Positions 36,043 through 44,538 of a stretch of DNA of 64,000 nucleotides are shown one piece after another. Origin of the DNA: Flavobacteriaceae bacterium R38 (GTDB lineage: Bacteria > Bacteroidota > Bacteroidia > Flavobacteriales > Flavobacteriaceae); assembly GCA_009901575.1 (NCBI GenBank), contig WXYP01000004.1, positions 248,001-312,000 of the forward strand. The letters run 5' to 3'. The translations under genes were made by a program, and so were the position numbers. Below the pieces are notes generated by a model. That model searched no databases. It was not told the DNA's origin and saw nothing but the letters and a program-made list of their open reading frames with translations. Within the stretch, counting starts at the first letter, position 1. The number at the start of each line of letters is the position of its first letter.

Positions 36043-37563
36043 TTATTTTGCTGTAAACTCTTTAATAGCCTGATTAGGTTCTATGATATTGTATCCTTGC
36101 CAGAATTCAGGATTATAAGCAGGCATATATGTAGGGAGTAAACTATTATTTTCTTTAAAAGTTTCAAATTTTGATGCTGACAGGTTTTCGGTATTAAAAA
36201 CAACAATTTCGTATTTGTAAACATTGGTAACTGCCATGTCTATTTTAACAGATAATTCGTTCTGCTTTCTTCTTCCCTTTACATGTTTATTCTTTTCAAT
36301 AATCTTTAATGGCCTTCTGATACCAAATCTGGTTCCTTTTTCAGTTTCAAAATAACTTAAGTTATAAAGACTATCTGCATCTTTAGAGAAAATCATTTTT
36401 CCATTTGCCAGGTATTCTCTGTAAGAGATACCTAATAATCCGAACTTACGTAATGGTTTTACATTTTCATAATCAAGTCTTATAATGGCAAAATCATCTG
36501 TATTAACATATAACTTTCCTTTATAATCTGCACCTCTTTTAGGTTCAAATTCCAAAACATAAACAGGATTATCTCCTAAATAGGTATAATCAAGTAAGGT
36601 AAACTCATATTTTTTGGATTTTCTGATCATATTGAGATTAGTGTTTTCCATAAAGAAAAGATTTTGAAAAGCACCTCCTATTCTAGATCTTCTAGAACCT
36701 GCAAAATTCTTTTTGCGTTCTTCTTCTCTCTTTTTTCTTTCCTCTAATTCTTTTTTCAAGGCAGCGGTATCTGTAGAATCCACTTCTTCATCAAAGAGTT
36801 CATCTGCTTCCACCTTGGTTCCAAATAATCCGGATTTAATCTTAAAATAAGAGTCCGGTTTTACATTAGATTTGATAATCTGATTGAATTTTTCTTCTAA
36901 TGCTGTTAAGTCTAAATCACTGTTTTTGTCATATAACTCAGAAGCTTTAATGAGATTTATTTTTTGTTTTTCTCTGTCATAGTTACCATAAAGATCACAG
37001 AGTATTTCTGTATAGCGATCATCTCTTTTAGGAACTGTTTCTATAACACTATCCAAGAATTTTTTATTGAGTTCTTCAATAGTTGATTTTTTAAAGGTAT
37101 AATCAGATTTAACAAGATTAGAATGAAAAGACTCTCTAAAGAACAATCGTTTTTTAGTAAGCTCGAAATTGTAATTCTTTTGCATGTTCTCTTTCACCTT
37201 AGCGATAATTTCTTCAGGAGTATATTCTTTATTAGTAAGGGTTACCGAATTTAGTTCTATGGCTTTAGCTCTTAAATAAATAATACTGTCTGTAAACTGA
37301 TTTAGAGGCCTGCCGATAGATTCATAACCAATACAGGAGATAAACAGAGAGTCAGTTGCCTTAGTGTTTTTCCCAAGAAGTAACGTAAAACGCCCTTCTT
37401 CATTTGTGATGACCCCTTTTTTGTTAGATAACTGGATCGTTACGTAAGGGATAGGTTTTTTAGAAGTTGAATCAACAATTTTTGAGCTGATGGTCTGTGC
37501 GTGACTTAAACTGTAGTTAATTACAATAAAGATAATAGCAAATAGTGTAGTTATTTTTTTCAT
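36043..37563 (-). CDS. Exported CarboxypepD-regulatory-like domain protein
   Basis: This 506-residue protein has a signal peptide (1-22, ending SHAQ) and an N-terminal CarboxypepD-reg-like beta-sandwich (about 25-105, SSKIVDSTSKKPIPYVTIQL). A long, mixed C-terminal region with a charged Lys/Glu/Arg coiled stretch (about 265-295) follows. No TonB plug or barrel is visible. It probably sits in the periplasm or at the outer membrane; the function is unknown. Confidence 0.8.
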   Translation of the reverse strand: MKKITTLFAIIFIVINYSLSHAQTISSKIVDSTSKKPIPYVTIQLSNKKGVITNEEGRFTLLLGKNTKATDSLFISCIGYESIGRPLNQFTDSIIYLRAKAIELNSVTLTNKEYTPEEIIAKVKENMQKNYNFELTKKRLFFRESFHSNLVKSDYTFKKSTIEELNKKFLDSVIETVPKRDDRYTEILCDLYGNYDREKQKINLIKASELYDKNSDLDLTALEEKFNQIIKSNVKPDSYFKIKSGLFGTKVEADELFDEEVDSTDTAALKKELEERKKREEERKKNFAGSRRSRIGGAFQNLFFMENTNLNMIRKSKKYEFTLLDYTYLGDNPVYVLEFEPKRGADYKGKLYVNTDDFAIIRLDYENVKPLRKFGLLGISYREYLANGKMIFSKDADSLYNLSYFETEKGTRFGIRRPLKIIEKNKHVKGRRKQNELSVKIDMAVTNVYKYEIVVFNTENLSASKFETFKENNSLLPTYMPAYNPEFWQGYNIIEPNQAIKEFTAK

Positions 37564-37706
37564 ATATCGTTAGTTCGTTTAATGAAGACGAAGTAACAAT
37601 ACAAATGTTACTTACATTATTTAGTTAATTTTTCTTTAAGGCAGATTTATCGTTTATTTAACGAATATTCTGAATAATTAACAAAAACAATCTTAAAATA
37701 TTGAGA

Positions 37707-37859
37707 TTAATGACATCCACAACCATCTTGCCCACATGCTTTAGATGATTTATTTTTATTTGAAGTAAATAAATATTTAGGAAGGAAGAACTTTTTAACC
37801 AAATAAGCTATAGCTAAAAACAGTGTGATGTAAACGAGTATATTTTGAATGTCTGGCAT
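37707..37859 (-). CDS. FeoB-associated Cys-rich membrane protein
   Basis: This 50-residue protein starts at ATG 37859. It reads MPDIQNILVYITLFLAIAYL, one TM helix (about 6-21), then a Lys-rich stretch, then a short Cys-rich tail ACGQDGCGCH. That layout is the FeoB-associated Cys-rich membrane protein family. By family it would sit with FeoB in the inner membrane and may bind iron or zinc near the pump. It lies 51 bp downstream of the ROK gene in the feo cluster. Confidence 0.85.
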   Translation of the reverse strand: MPDIQNILVYITLFLAIAYLVKKFFLPKYLFTSNKNKSSKACGQDGCGCH

Positions 37860-37910
37860 AGTGTCTTTGTCGATATAAAGGTATGAAAATTACAGAAAAG
37901 AATAAGGTTG

Positions 37911-38756
37911 TTATTCGAGTTTTTCATCTAAACAAAGTGCTGCAGCTCCTATAATTCCCATATCCGGATGTTGTGAAATGTGTATTTCAAAATTTCGAAG
38001 TTGTTCCCGAAATTCAAAGGTTTTTATTTTTTCTTCAACTCCATCTTTAAAATACGAGTATGCTTTAGAAATTGCACCTCCTAATATTATGGTTTGCGGG
38101 GCATATGTATAAAGCATCGTATTGATAGCATTGCCAAGATGTTTTCCAAATTCATTAAAAATGATTAATGCTTCACTATCTCCTTGTAAAGCTTTTTTGA
38201 ATAGTGCTTCCCCGGTAGTATTATATTTTTGTTTAAAAAACAAACTTCCCGTATAATCTTCGATAGTACCATCTTTATATGGAAGCATGCCTATTTCGCC
38301 TGCTCCACAAAGTTTTCCTGAATACAATGCGTTATTAATGATAATACCCACACCTAATCCGGTGCCAATAGTAACTCCCAGGAAATTAGAATAATTTGCT
38401 CCCAACCCAAAATGATTTTCACCTATAGCAAAACAGTTAGCATCATTATTAATAAAAACAGGGAGTTTGTACTTAGCTTCTAAATATGCTTTTAAAAAGA
38501 CTTTCTTTAGTAAGGGAATATTCTGAATGTTATAAATGATACCTTCTACATTATCGACGATACCGGGAATCCCAATGCCAATTGCTAAAACTTTATTATC
38601 GAGTAAAGGCTCGATAACCTGTGTTACTTTTTCCAGAAACTGAGTTTCATTTTCTTTTCTGTCAACAGCAATCCTTTGCGTTTTTTGAATATTGGAATTG
38701 TTAATTAGCTGTCCGCCTTTAATCGAAGTTCCGCCTATATCAACACCAATAAACAT
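37911..38756 (-). CDS. ROK-family sugar kinase/glucokinase-like
   Basis: This 281-residue ROK protein has an N-terminal phosphate motif (DIGGTSIKGG), the sugar-binding NNDANCFAIGE, and GTGLGVGIIINNALYSG. The zinc-binding C-x-CG-x2-GC motif of many ROK kinases is absent; GMLPYKDGTIEDYTG stands in its place. It could phosphorylate glucose or an amino sugar. It lies 9 bp after feoB, an unexpected neighbour for an iron transporter, so the operon may be chance. Confidence 0.88.
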   Translation of the reverse strand: MFIGVDIGGTSIKGGQLINNSNIQKTQRIAVDRKENETQFLEKVTQVIEPLLDNKVLAIGIGIPGIVDNVEGIIYNIQNIPLLKKVFLKAYLEAKYKLPVFINNDANCFAIGENHFGLGANYSNFLGVTIGTGLGVGIIINNALYSGKLCGAGEIGMLPYKDGTIEDYTGSLFFKQKYNTTGEALFKKALQGDSEALIIFNEFGKHLGNAINTMLYTYAPQTIILGGAISKAYSYFKDGVEEKIKTFEFREQLRNFEIHISQHPDMGIIGAAALCLDEKLE

Positions 38757-38765
38757 GCTGATGAA

Positions 38766-40862
38766 TTATTTTAATGCCTGGTAAGCGATTAAGGCTACAA
38801 CGTATGCTAATCCGCTCATAAAAAACAGTTGGACCATAGGCCATTTCCAGCCATTGGTTTCGCGTTTTACAATAGCCAAAGTACTCATACATTGCATAGC
38901 GAAAGCATAGAATAATAAAAGAGAAACACCAGAGGCTAAATTAAAGAGTTTTTTCCCATCGTCCCGAACTTCTGCTGCCATTCTATTCTTGATAGTTTCT
39001 TCTTCTTCGCTACCCACACTATAAATGGTGGCCAAAGTACCTACAAAAACTTCCCGCGCAGCAAACGAACTGATAACAGCAATCCCTATTTTCCAATCGT
39101 ACCCTAAAGGTTGGATGACAGGTTCAATTGCTTTTCCTGCAATACCAATATAGGAATTCTCTAGTTTATAACTGGAAATTTTAATGTCTAAATCTTCTTT
39201 GTTAAGAGATTTATTTTCAACCTGGTTTGAAACGATTGTTTCCGCATTTTTGAATCTATCTGAAGGTCCGTTAGAAGCTAAGAACCATAAAATAATGGAG
39301 ATAGCTAAAATGATTTTCCCGGCATCAAAAACAAAACTTTTTGTTTTTTCAACGACAGTTAAAGCCACATTTTTAAATAAAGGCAGTTTGTAATTTGGCA
39401 TTTCTACCACAAAGAAACTACGACTCTTAATTTTTAATATTTTATTTAAAACCCAGGCAGAAAAGACGGCTGTCAAAAAACCAATTAAATATAGCGCCAT
39501 TAGCATGAGCCCTTGAATATTCAGTCCTAAGAAGGTTGTATCTGGGATCACCAAAGCAATAATAATAAGATATACAGGTAATCGTGCAGAGCAGGTAACA
39601 AAAGGAGAAACGAGAATGGTAATAAGCCGTTCTTTCCAACTCTCAATATTTCGGGTAGCCATTACTGCCGGAATAGCACAAGCAGTACCCGAGATTAATG
39701 GAACAACGCTTTTTCCGCTTAATCCAAAACGGCGCATCACCCGATCCATTAAAAATACAACCCTGCTCATATAACCTGTTTCTTCTAAAACAGCAATAAA
39801 GAGGAATAAAAAGGCAATCTGAGGGATAAAAATAACAACACCTCCCAGACCGGGAATAATACCTTCGGCTATTAAATCGGTAAACACACCGGATGGAAGT
39901 GCATTTTTAGTCCAGTCACTTATAGATGCAAAAAGATCGTCTATAAAATCCATTGGATATTGACTCCAGTTATAAATTGCCTGGAAAATAATTAGCAGTA
40001 CCAGGAAGAAAATTACATAACCGTATACTTTATGAGTCAATATTTTATCCAGTCGCGCCCTTAAACCTTTTGCAGCATTAAGATCAACCTTATATCCTTT
40101 TTTAAGGACATCATTAATAAATTTGTAACGAATGATGGTTTCTTTCTGCTGAAGTCGTTTTAATTCTGATTTAGATTTGGTAGAAAAATCAGAAGTGTCT
40201 TTTACAAGCTCCTTGTCCAGGTTTACAAAATTAGCATCTTGAGTGATCACCAACCATAACTTATATACAGATTGATTGGGGAATGCTTTTTTTAATCCGT
40301 CAAAATACTCCGGATCAATAGCAGTAGTATCTACACAAGGTGCTGTAGAAAACTTTCTATGATCGAGAATAAATTCTTTAATTTGATCAATTCCGGTATT
40401 TTTTCGGCTACTAACCAGGGCAATTTTGGTCTTAAACTCCTTTTCAAGAAGAGGAATGTCTAAAGAAATTCCTTTTCTTTTCATCCTGTCAGCCATATTA
40501 ATGACCAATAGTGTTGGGATTTCCAAATCTTTTATCTGGGTAAACAGAAGAAGGTTTCGTTTTAAATTTTCTACGTCTGTTACCAAAACGGCAAGATCAG
40601 GAAAATCTTTATCCTTCTTGTTTAAGAGCAGTTCAATGACTACATTTTCATCTAGGGAAGTAGCATTTAAACTATAAGTTCCCGGAAGATCTAAAATATG
40701 AGCCTTAACTCCTCTGGAAAGTTTACAAACTCCTTCTTTTCTCTCTACGGTAATTCCCGGATAATTCCCTACTTTTTGATTTAACCCGGTAAGTGCATTA
40801 AAAACAGAAGTTTTTCCGGTATTAGGATTTCCTATGAGTGCTACTTTAATTTGTTTACTCAT
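38766..40862 (-). CDS. feoB: Ferrous iron transporter FeoB
   Basis: This inner-membrane Fe(II) importer of 698 residues starts at ATG 40862 (MSKQIKVALIGNPNTGKTS). This is 4 bp after the feoA stop; a longer frame from 40889 would overlap feoA. The N-terminal G domain has G1 GNPNTGKTS, G3 DLPG and G4 NMAD. Gate motifs and eight TM helices follow (about 275-690). It works with FeoA and the small Cys-rich protein downstream. Confidence 0.95.
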   Translation of the reverse strand: MSKQIKVALIGNPNTGKTSVFNALTGLNQKVGNYPGITVERKEGVCKLSRGVKAHILDLPGTYSLNATSLDENVVIELLLNKKDKDFPDLAVLVTDVENLKRNLLLFTQIKDLEIPTLLVINMADRMKRKGISLDIPLLEKEFKTKIALVSSRKNTGIDQIKEFILDHRKFSTAPCVDTTAIDPEYFDGLKKAFPNQSVYKLWLVITQDANFVNLDKELVKDTSDFSTKSKSELKRLQQKETIIRYKFINDVLKKGYKVDLNAAKGLRARLDKILTHKVYGYVIFFLVLLIIFQAIYNWSQYPMDFIDDLFASISDWTKNALPSGVFTDLIAEGIIPGLGGVVIFIPQIAFLFLFIAVLEETGYMSRVVFLMDRVMRRFGLSGKSVVPLISGTACAIPAVMATRNIESWKERLITILVSPFVTCSARLPVYLIIIALVIPDTTFLGLNIQGLMLMALYLIGFLTAVFSAWVLNKILKIKSRSFFVVEMPNYKLPLFKNVALTVVEKTKSFVFDAGKIILAISIILWFLASNGPSDRFKNAETIVSNQVENKSLNKEDLDIKISSYKLENSYIGIAGKAIEPVIQPLGYDWKIGIAVISSFAAREVFVGTLATIYSVGSEEEETIKNRMAAEVRDDGKKLFNLASGVSLLLFYAFAMQCMSTLAIVKRETNGWKWPMVQLFFMSGLAYVVALIAYQALK

Positions 40863-40866
40863 AAGA

Positions 40867-41103
40867 TTATTTTGCTTCTGTTTTTTCAATCTCTATGTGA
40901 AGAGCGGTTTCTCTTCTGATAGATAAAAAAGAGCCATTAACGTTGAGGTACATAGGATCCTGAAAAGGTGCAAACTGAATGAGTTCAACTTCGCTCCCTG
41001 GAAGGCAACCCATTTCGAATAATTTTATGGGAATAAAATCTACAGAAATGTTTTTAATGATTCCTTTTTCTCCTTGCTTTAGATGTGCAACCGTTAATTT
41101 CAA
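40867..41103 (-). CDS. feoA: Ferrous iron transport protein FeoA
   Basis: This 78-residue protein has an SH3-like beta-barrel fold, the cytoplasmic partner of FeoB. Visible features are the family turn LFEMGCLPGSEVELIQ and MYLNVNGSFLSIRRETA. It starts the feoA-feoB-ROK-Cys-rich cluster. A -7 box lies about 30 bp upstream. Confidence 0.93.
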   Translation of the reverse strand: MKLTVAHLKQGEKGIIKNISVDFIPIKLFEMGCLPGSEVELIQFAPFQDPMYLNVNGSFLSIRRETALHIEIEKTEAK

Positions 41104-41132
41104 CTTTTATTTAGAATGAATTTAAGTAAGTG

Positions 41133-41140
41133 CAAAAGTA
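41133..41140 (-). promoter_or_regulatory. -7 promoter box of feoAB
   Basis: TACTTTTG on the minus strand, 30 bp upstream of the feoA start. A Fur-type palindrome was not recognised. Confidence 0.5.
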
Positions 41141-41157
41141 AGGTAAATAAATAGTTT

Positions 41158-41183
41158 GAAAAAACGGATAGCTTCCGTTTTTC
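41158..41183. terminator. Terminator after sco1, upstream of feoA
   Basis: A ten-bp stem (AAAAACGGA with TCCGTTTTT, within 41158-41183) carries a T run on both strands. It lies between the sco1 stop (41225) and the feoA promoter. Confidence 0.75.
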
Positions 41184-41224
41184 TTTTTTTAAAAGAATTT
41201 TAAGATTCTTAATTCGAAATAAAA

Positions 41225-41902
41225 TTACTTTCTGTATTCGGCCTTGAGTATTTTAATATCGCCTAGCAATCTTTGAATATCATCTTCATTAGTACCATCA
41301 TAGAATCCACGAATACGGCGTTTTTTATCTACCAAGACAAAGTTTTCTGTGTGAATGAGATCGTATTTAATGTCTACTGCATCGTTTTCTTTAGCTACGA
41401 GATATGATTTGCGGGCCATATCATAGATTTGCTTTTTATCTCCTGTTATCAGGTTCCATTTGCTGTCTACAACCCCTTTTTCGATAGCGTATGCTTTTAG
41501 TTGTGCAACAGAATCTATTTCCGGAGTTACAGAATGTGATAAAAGCATGACTTCATCATCATTTAAAAACTCCTCTTGAAGTGTAGTCATATTACCGGTC
41601 ATGATCGGGCAAATGGTAGGACAAGTTGTAAAGAAAAAGTCTGCGATATAGATCTTGTCTTTATAATCTTCCTGGGTTATAGTTTTTCCGTTTTGATTAG
41701 TAAACTTAAAATCGGCTATAGTATGATATTTTTTAACGTGTTGTATGCTTTCATCTACCAATTCGGCAGTAACATCTGCAGGTTGAAAAATAGCAAGCGT
41801 CTCTTTGGGTTTAAGTGCATTATAGAAGAGTGAAATGATAATTACGGAAAGAATAGTGAGCGTAATTAAGAAATATTTAAACTTGCCAAAAAAACGGGTC
41901 AT
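41225..41902 (-). CDS. SCO1/SenC-type copper chaperone
   Basis: This protein of about 225 residues has an N-terminal TM anchor (MTRFFGKFKYFLITLTILSV) and a thioredoxin-like domain facing the periplasm. The copper site is visible as C-P-T-I-C (TTCPTICPIM) and the His in DLIHTENF. It would help load CuA of cytochrome c oxidase. The start at 41902 is preferred to 41935 because a -7 box (TAATTTTG, 41923-41930) lies inside the longer frame. Confidence 0.92.
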   Translation of the reverse strand: MTRFFGKFKYFLITLTILSVIIISLFYNALKPKETLAIFQPADVTAELVDESIQHVKKYHTIADFKFTNQNGKTITQEDYKDKIYIADFFFTTCPTICPIMTGNMTTLQEEFLNDDEVMLLSHSVTPEIDSVAQLKAYAIEKGVVDSKWNLITGDKKQIYDMARKSYLVAKENDAVDIKYDLIHTENFVLVDKKRRIRGFYDGTNEDDIQRLLGDIKILKAEYRK

Positions 41903-41922
41903 TTCGGTTATATTTTCTACTG

Positions 41923-41930
41923 CAAAATTA
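41923..41930 (-). promoter_or_regulatory. -7 promoter box of the sco1 gene
   Basis: TAATTTTG matches TAnnTTTG on the minus strand, 20 bp upstream of the chosen sco1 start. Confidence 0.45.
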
Positions 41931-42048
41931 TGCATTTTATTCTTCTTTTTAAATGATATTGCAGATGAAATGAGGTTTTAAATCTTAAAACATTCTTAAA
42001 AAGAGAACGGATATTTCTATGGGTTTTTATAAAGTTGAATGAAAAGCT

Positions 42049-42056
42049 TACTTTTG
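42049..42056 (+). promoter_or_regulatory. -7 promoter box of rseP
   Basis: TACTTTTG matches TAnnTTTG, 27 bp before the chosen rseP start at 42084. It lies inside the longer frame and supports the shorter start. Confidence 0.5.
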
Positions 42057-42083
42057 TTCGTTTTAGAACAAGAAAGTAGATTT

Positions 42084-43412
42084 ATGAGTCCAGTTGTAGT
42101 TAGGATTATCCAGCTTTTTTTAAGCTTATCAATATTAATAGTACTTCACGAATTAGGTCATTTTATTCCTGCAAAACTCTTCAAAACTAGAGTAGAAAAA
42201 TTCTTTTTATTTTTTGATGTAAAGTTTGCATTGTTTAAAAAGAAAATAGGAGAGACGGTTTATGGAATTGGCTGGTTGCCTTTAGGAGGATATGTTAAGA
42301 TATCCGGAATGATCGATGAGAGTATGGACAAAGAACAGATGGCAGAAGAACCTAAGCCATGGGAGTTCAGATCAAAACCGGCATGGCAACGTTTAATTAT
42401 TATGTTAGGTGGTGTTACGGTAAACCTTATCCTGGGATTCTTTATTTATATGATGATTTTATTCTTCTATGGAAGAGAAAACCTGGAACCTCAAAAAATG
42501 GTTCATGGGTATGAGATCGCAGATGGAATGGAACAATACGGATTTAGAAATGGAGATAAGATTATAAATGCAAATGGGAAGCCCCTGGAAGATGCAAACG
42601 ATATCAATCGTTATTTATTAGTTAGAAATGTAAAGGATGTAGATGTCATTCATGCAGATGGAAGTGCCGAAAATATCAAGTTACCTGATTCTATAGGGAA
42701 TTATATATTTAAACAAGGAATCAGATCTCCATTTGGGCCTCGTATCACCTCTGTAATTGACAGTGTTGAAGCAGGAACTCCTGCAGAAAAAGTAGGAATA
42801 GTAAAAGGAGATAAAATTATTTCAATAAATGGGAAATCGGCACTTTATTGGGATGAATTTAATAAAGGAGTAAAAAGTAGTGACGGGAAAGAAATGCAAA
42901 TGATCGTAGAACGGTCAGGAAATAGAGATACTTTATATGTAACTACAAATGCAGAAGGAAAAGTTGGAGTATATCCAAGGGTTAGTGCAGAAGACATAGG
43001 AGAAGCTACTAAAATTGAATATTCGTTTACTGAAGCTATAGCTAAAGGATTCGGATTTGGATATTGGACGCTTCACGATTATGTGGCTCAATTTAAATAT
43101 GTGTTTACAAAAAAAGGAGCTTCACAATTAGGAGGTTTTGGAACTATAGCTAAAGTTTTTCCTCCAACTTGGGACTGGGAAGCTTTTTGGTACAGCACGG
43201 CTTTAATTTCAATTATCCTGGCTTTTATGAATATATTACCAATCCCGGCTTTAGATGGAGGGCATGTCATGTTTTTGCTCTATGAAATCATCAGTGGAAG
43301 AAAGCCAAGTGATAAATTTATGGAGTATGCGCAAATGACTGGATTTTTTATCCTAATTGCCTTATTATTATTTGCTAACGGGAATGATATTTACAGAGCA
43401 ATTTTCGATTAA
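42084..43412 (+). CDS. rseP: RseP-type site-2 intramembrane metalloprotease
   Basis: This 442-residue protease cleaves anti-sigma factors or signal remnants in the inner membrane. The zinc motif HELGH (22-26) lies in the first TM helix. Two PDZ domains sit in the middle (about 120-300). The second active-site part NILPIPALDGGH lies near the C-terminus. I chose the start at 42084 (MSPVVVRIIQ) because a promoter box precedes it; the longer frame from 42039 adds 15 residues. A tRNA gene follows. Confidence 0.93.
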   Translation: MSPVVVRIIQLFLSLSILIVLHELGHFIPAKLFKTRVEKFFLFFDVKFALFKKKIGETVYGIGWLPLGGYVKISGMIDESMDKEQMAEEPKPWEFRSKPAWQRLIIMLGGVTVNLILGFFIYMMILFFYGRENLEPQKMVHGYEIADGMEQYGFRNGDKIINANGKPLEDANDINRYLLVRNVKDVDVIHADGSAENIKLPDSIGNYIFKQGIRSPFGPRITSVIDSVEAGTPAEKVGIVKGDKIISINGKSALYWDEFNKGVKSSDGKEMQMIVERSGNRDTLYVTTNAEGKVGVYPRVSAEDIGEATKIEYSFTEAIAKGFGFGYWTLHDYVAQFKYVFTKKGASQLGGFGTIAKVFPPTWDWEAFWYSTALISIILAFMNILPIPALDGGHVMFLLYEIISGRKPSDKFMEYAQMTGFFILIALLLFANGNDIYRAIFD

Positions 43413-43432
43413 TAAAAAAAGCTTGTTTTTTG

Positions 43433-43463
43433 TTTGGGAGAATTAAAAAAACATATATATTTG
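43433..43463 (+). promoter_or_regulatory. Bacteroidota promoter of tRNA-Asn
   Basis: TTTG (43433-43436), a 19-bp spacer and TATATTTG (43456-43463) match the -33/-7 consensus. The leader to the mature tRNA is about 130 nt and contains a palindrome. Confidence 0.75.
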
Positions 43464-43493
43464 CATCCGCAAAAGCGATAAAATTCCTCCTTA

Positions 43494-43513
43494 CCTGCCT
43501 GCCGGCAGGCAGG
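43494..43513. repeat. 20-bp perfect palindrome in the tRNA leader
   Basis: CCTGCCTGCC followed by its exact reverse complement (43494-43513), GC-rich in an AT-rich region. It resembles interspersed palindromes common in Bacteroidota. Confidence 0.75.
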
Positions 43514-43596
43514 ACTCAGAACTGAGCTTCTCCCTTTAACCGGCAAAAAAGCAGTATAGAAGAAAAGAGCTTTAGTAACAATTATAAAATAGATAG

Positions 43597-43670
43597 TCCT
43601 CCTTAGCTCAGTTGGTTAGAGCATCTGACTGTTAATCAGAGGGTCCTTGGTTCGAGCCCAAGAGGAGGAG
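43597..43670 (+). tRNA. tRNA-Asn (anticodon GUU)
   Basis: A 74-nt cloverleaf. Acceptor TCCTCCT (43597-43603) pairs AGGAGGA (43663-43669), with discriminator G. D arm AGCTCAGTTGGTTAGAGC, anticodon stem TCTGA/TCAGA with loop CTGTTAA (anticodon GTT), and T arm GGTTCGAGCC. CCA is not encoded. It is a single tRNA with its own promoter. Confidence 0.97.
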
Positions 43671-43773
43671 CTTAAATTAAATGCCAATCGAAAAGATTGG
43701 CATTTTTGTTTTCAATCAATCTGGGTGAGAAGTTTATCCCGGGCGTAGTCGAGGGGAGCCCAAGAGGAGGAGC
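43654..43773. repeat. Duplicated 3' end of tRNA-Asn
   Basis: The last 18 bases of the tRNA region (GAGCCCAAGAGGAGGAGC, 43654-43671) recur exactly at 43756-43773. A more degenerate copy (GAACCCAAGGAGAAGC) lies near 43884. Each of the first two copies is followed by a hairpin with a T tract (43682-43705 and 43783-43814). Confidence 0.9.
43681..43706 (+). terminator. Terminator of tRNA-Asn
   Basis: ATGCCAATC-GAAAA-GATTGGCAT followed by TTTTTG, directly after the tRNA. Confidence 0.9.
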
Positions 43774-43782
43774 AAAGCGAAT

Positions 43783-43815
43783 TTAAAGCCATTCACAAAG
43801 TGAGTGGCTTTTTTC
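43783..43815 (+). terminator. Second terminator-like hairpin
   Basis: AAAGCCA-TTCAC / GTGAG-TGGCTTTTTT forms a stem with a T tract, following the second copy of the tRNA 3' end. It looks like a duplicated tRNA-tail-plus-terminator unit. Confidence 0.7.
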
Positions 43816-43824
43816 ATTGAGAAA

Positions 43825-43890
43825 ACTTGGGCGAGAACTTGCCTGTCGACAGACAAGGTTTATCCTGAGCATAGTTCGAAGAGAACCCAA
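43825..43890. repeat. Interspersed repeat, copy A
   Basis: ACTTGGGCGAGAACTTGCCT followed by GTCGACAGACAAGG and a CCTGAGC-type segment. A very similar copy lies at about 47820-47868. Part of it (TTTATCC..GTAGTCGAGG) also lies at 43733-43755. Confidence 0.75.
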
Positions 43891-43959
43891 GGAGAAGCAA
43901 GTAAATACAGTAACTCTACAAATGAATTAGCCCGAAAAGAGAAAGAATAAATTATTGAT

Positions 43960-44198
43960 CTAATCATCAAAATCAAAAGGATCATCATCAATAAATAATT
44001 CAACAATATTAGTATCATAGATAAATTCTTCATGTGGATACCCTGAAACTAATATTGAAATAGTTTCAACTATATTTAAATTATCTCTAGATATAGTAAT
44101 GTTTATTTTACCGTCTATATTTGAGACATCTCTACCGTCAGTGTTGCGCTTTTCAATAATGGTATTACAGTTAAATAGTTATAATTAGTTCTATCCAT
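43960..44198 (-). pseudogene. Frameshifted remnant of a small acidic protein gene
   Basis: On the minus strand an open frame of 72 codons (44178-43960) lacks a start. It ends with an acidic tail (ELFIDDDPFDFDD). Upstream, an ATG at 44198 opens MDRTNYNYLTV in another frame, which stops near 44115. A single frameshift would join them into a protein of about 78 residues. I do not recognise the family. It may be a decayed gene or two unrelated frames. Confidence 0.4.
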
Positions 44199-44538
44199 TT
44201 GGAAAACACTTTATTTAAATCACATTGCTAGTTTGTTAAATAGGATGTTTTTTAAAACTGTATTTTCAAAATTCCAGTTCAGTTATCATCTTTTAGGTTT
44301 AATGTTTTTACTAATTAAGCTTAAAATAAGTTGTGAGGTTTATCGTGAAATTTTATTTGCTCAAAGACTAAAAATCAAATTGTAGATTTCCAGATTTAAA
44401 ATAAGAACAGTACTAAAGAATATCTATGTATAATTTGAGAGTTATTTTTGTTAAATTAGACCAGAGTATTTGTTACAATACTTTTTTAACGGCTATATAA
44501 AACTTATTGATTTAAAAAATTAAATAAGTAGTAATAGA
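44199..44538. other. Intergenic region upstream of the AraC-type gene (340 bp)
   Basis: AT-rich with no supportable gene. A -7 box TATTTTTG at 44443-44450 (plus strand) is the best promoter signal for the AraC-type gene. Confidence 0.4.
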
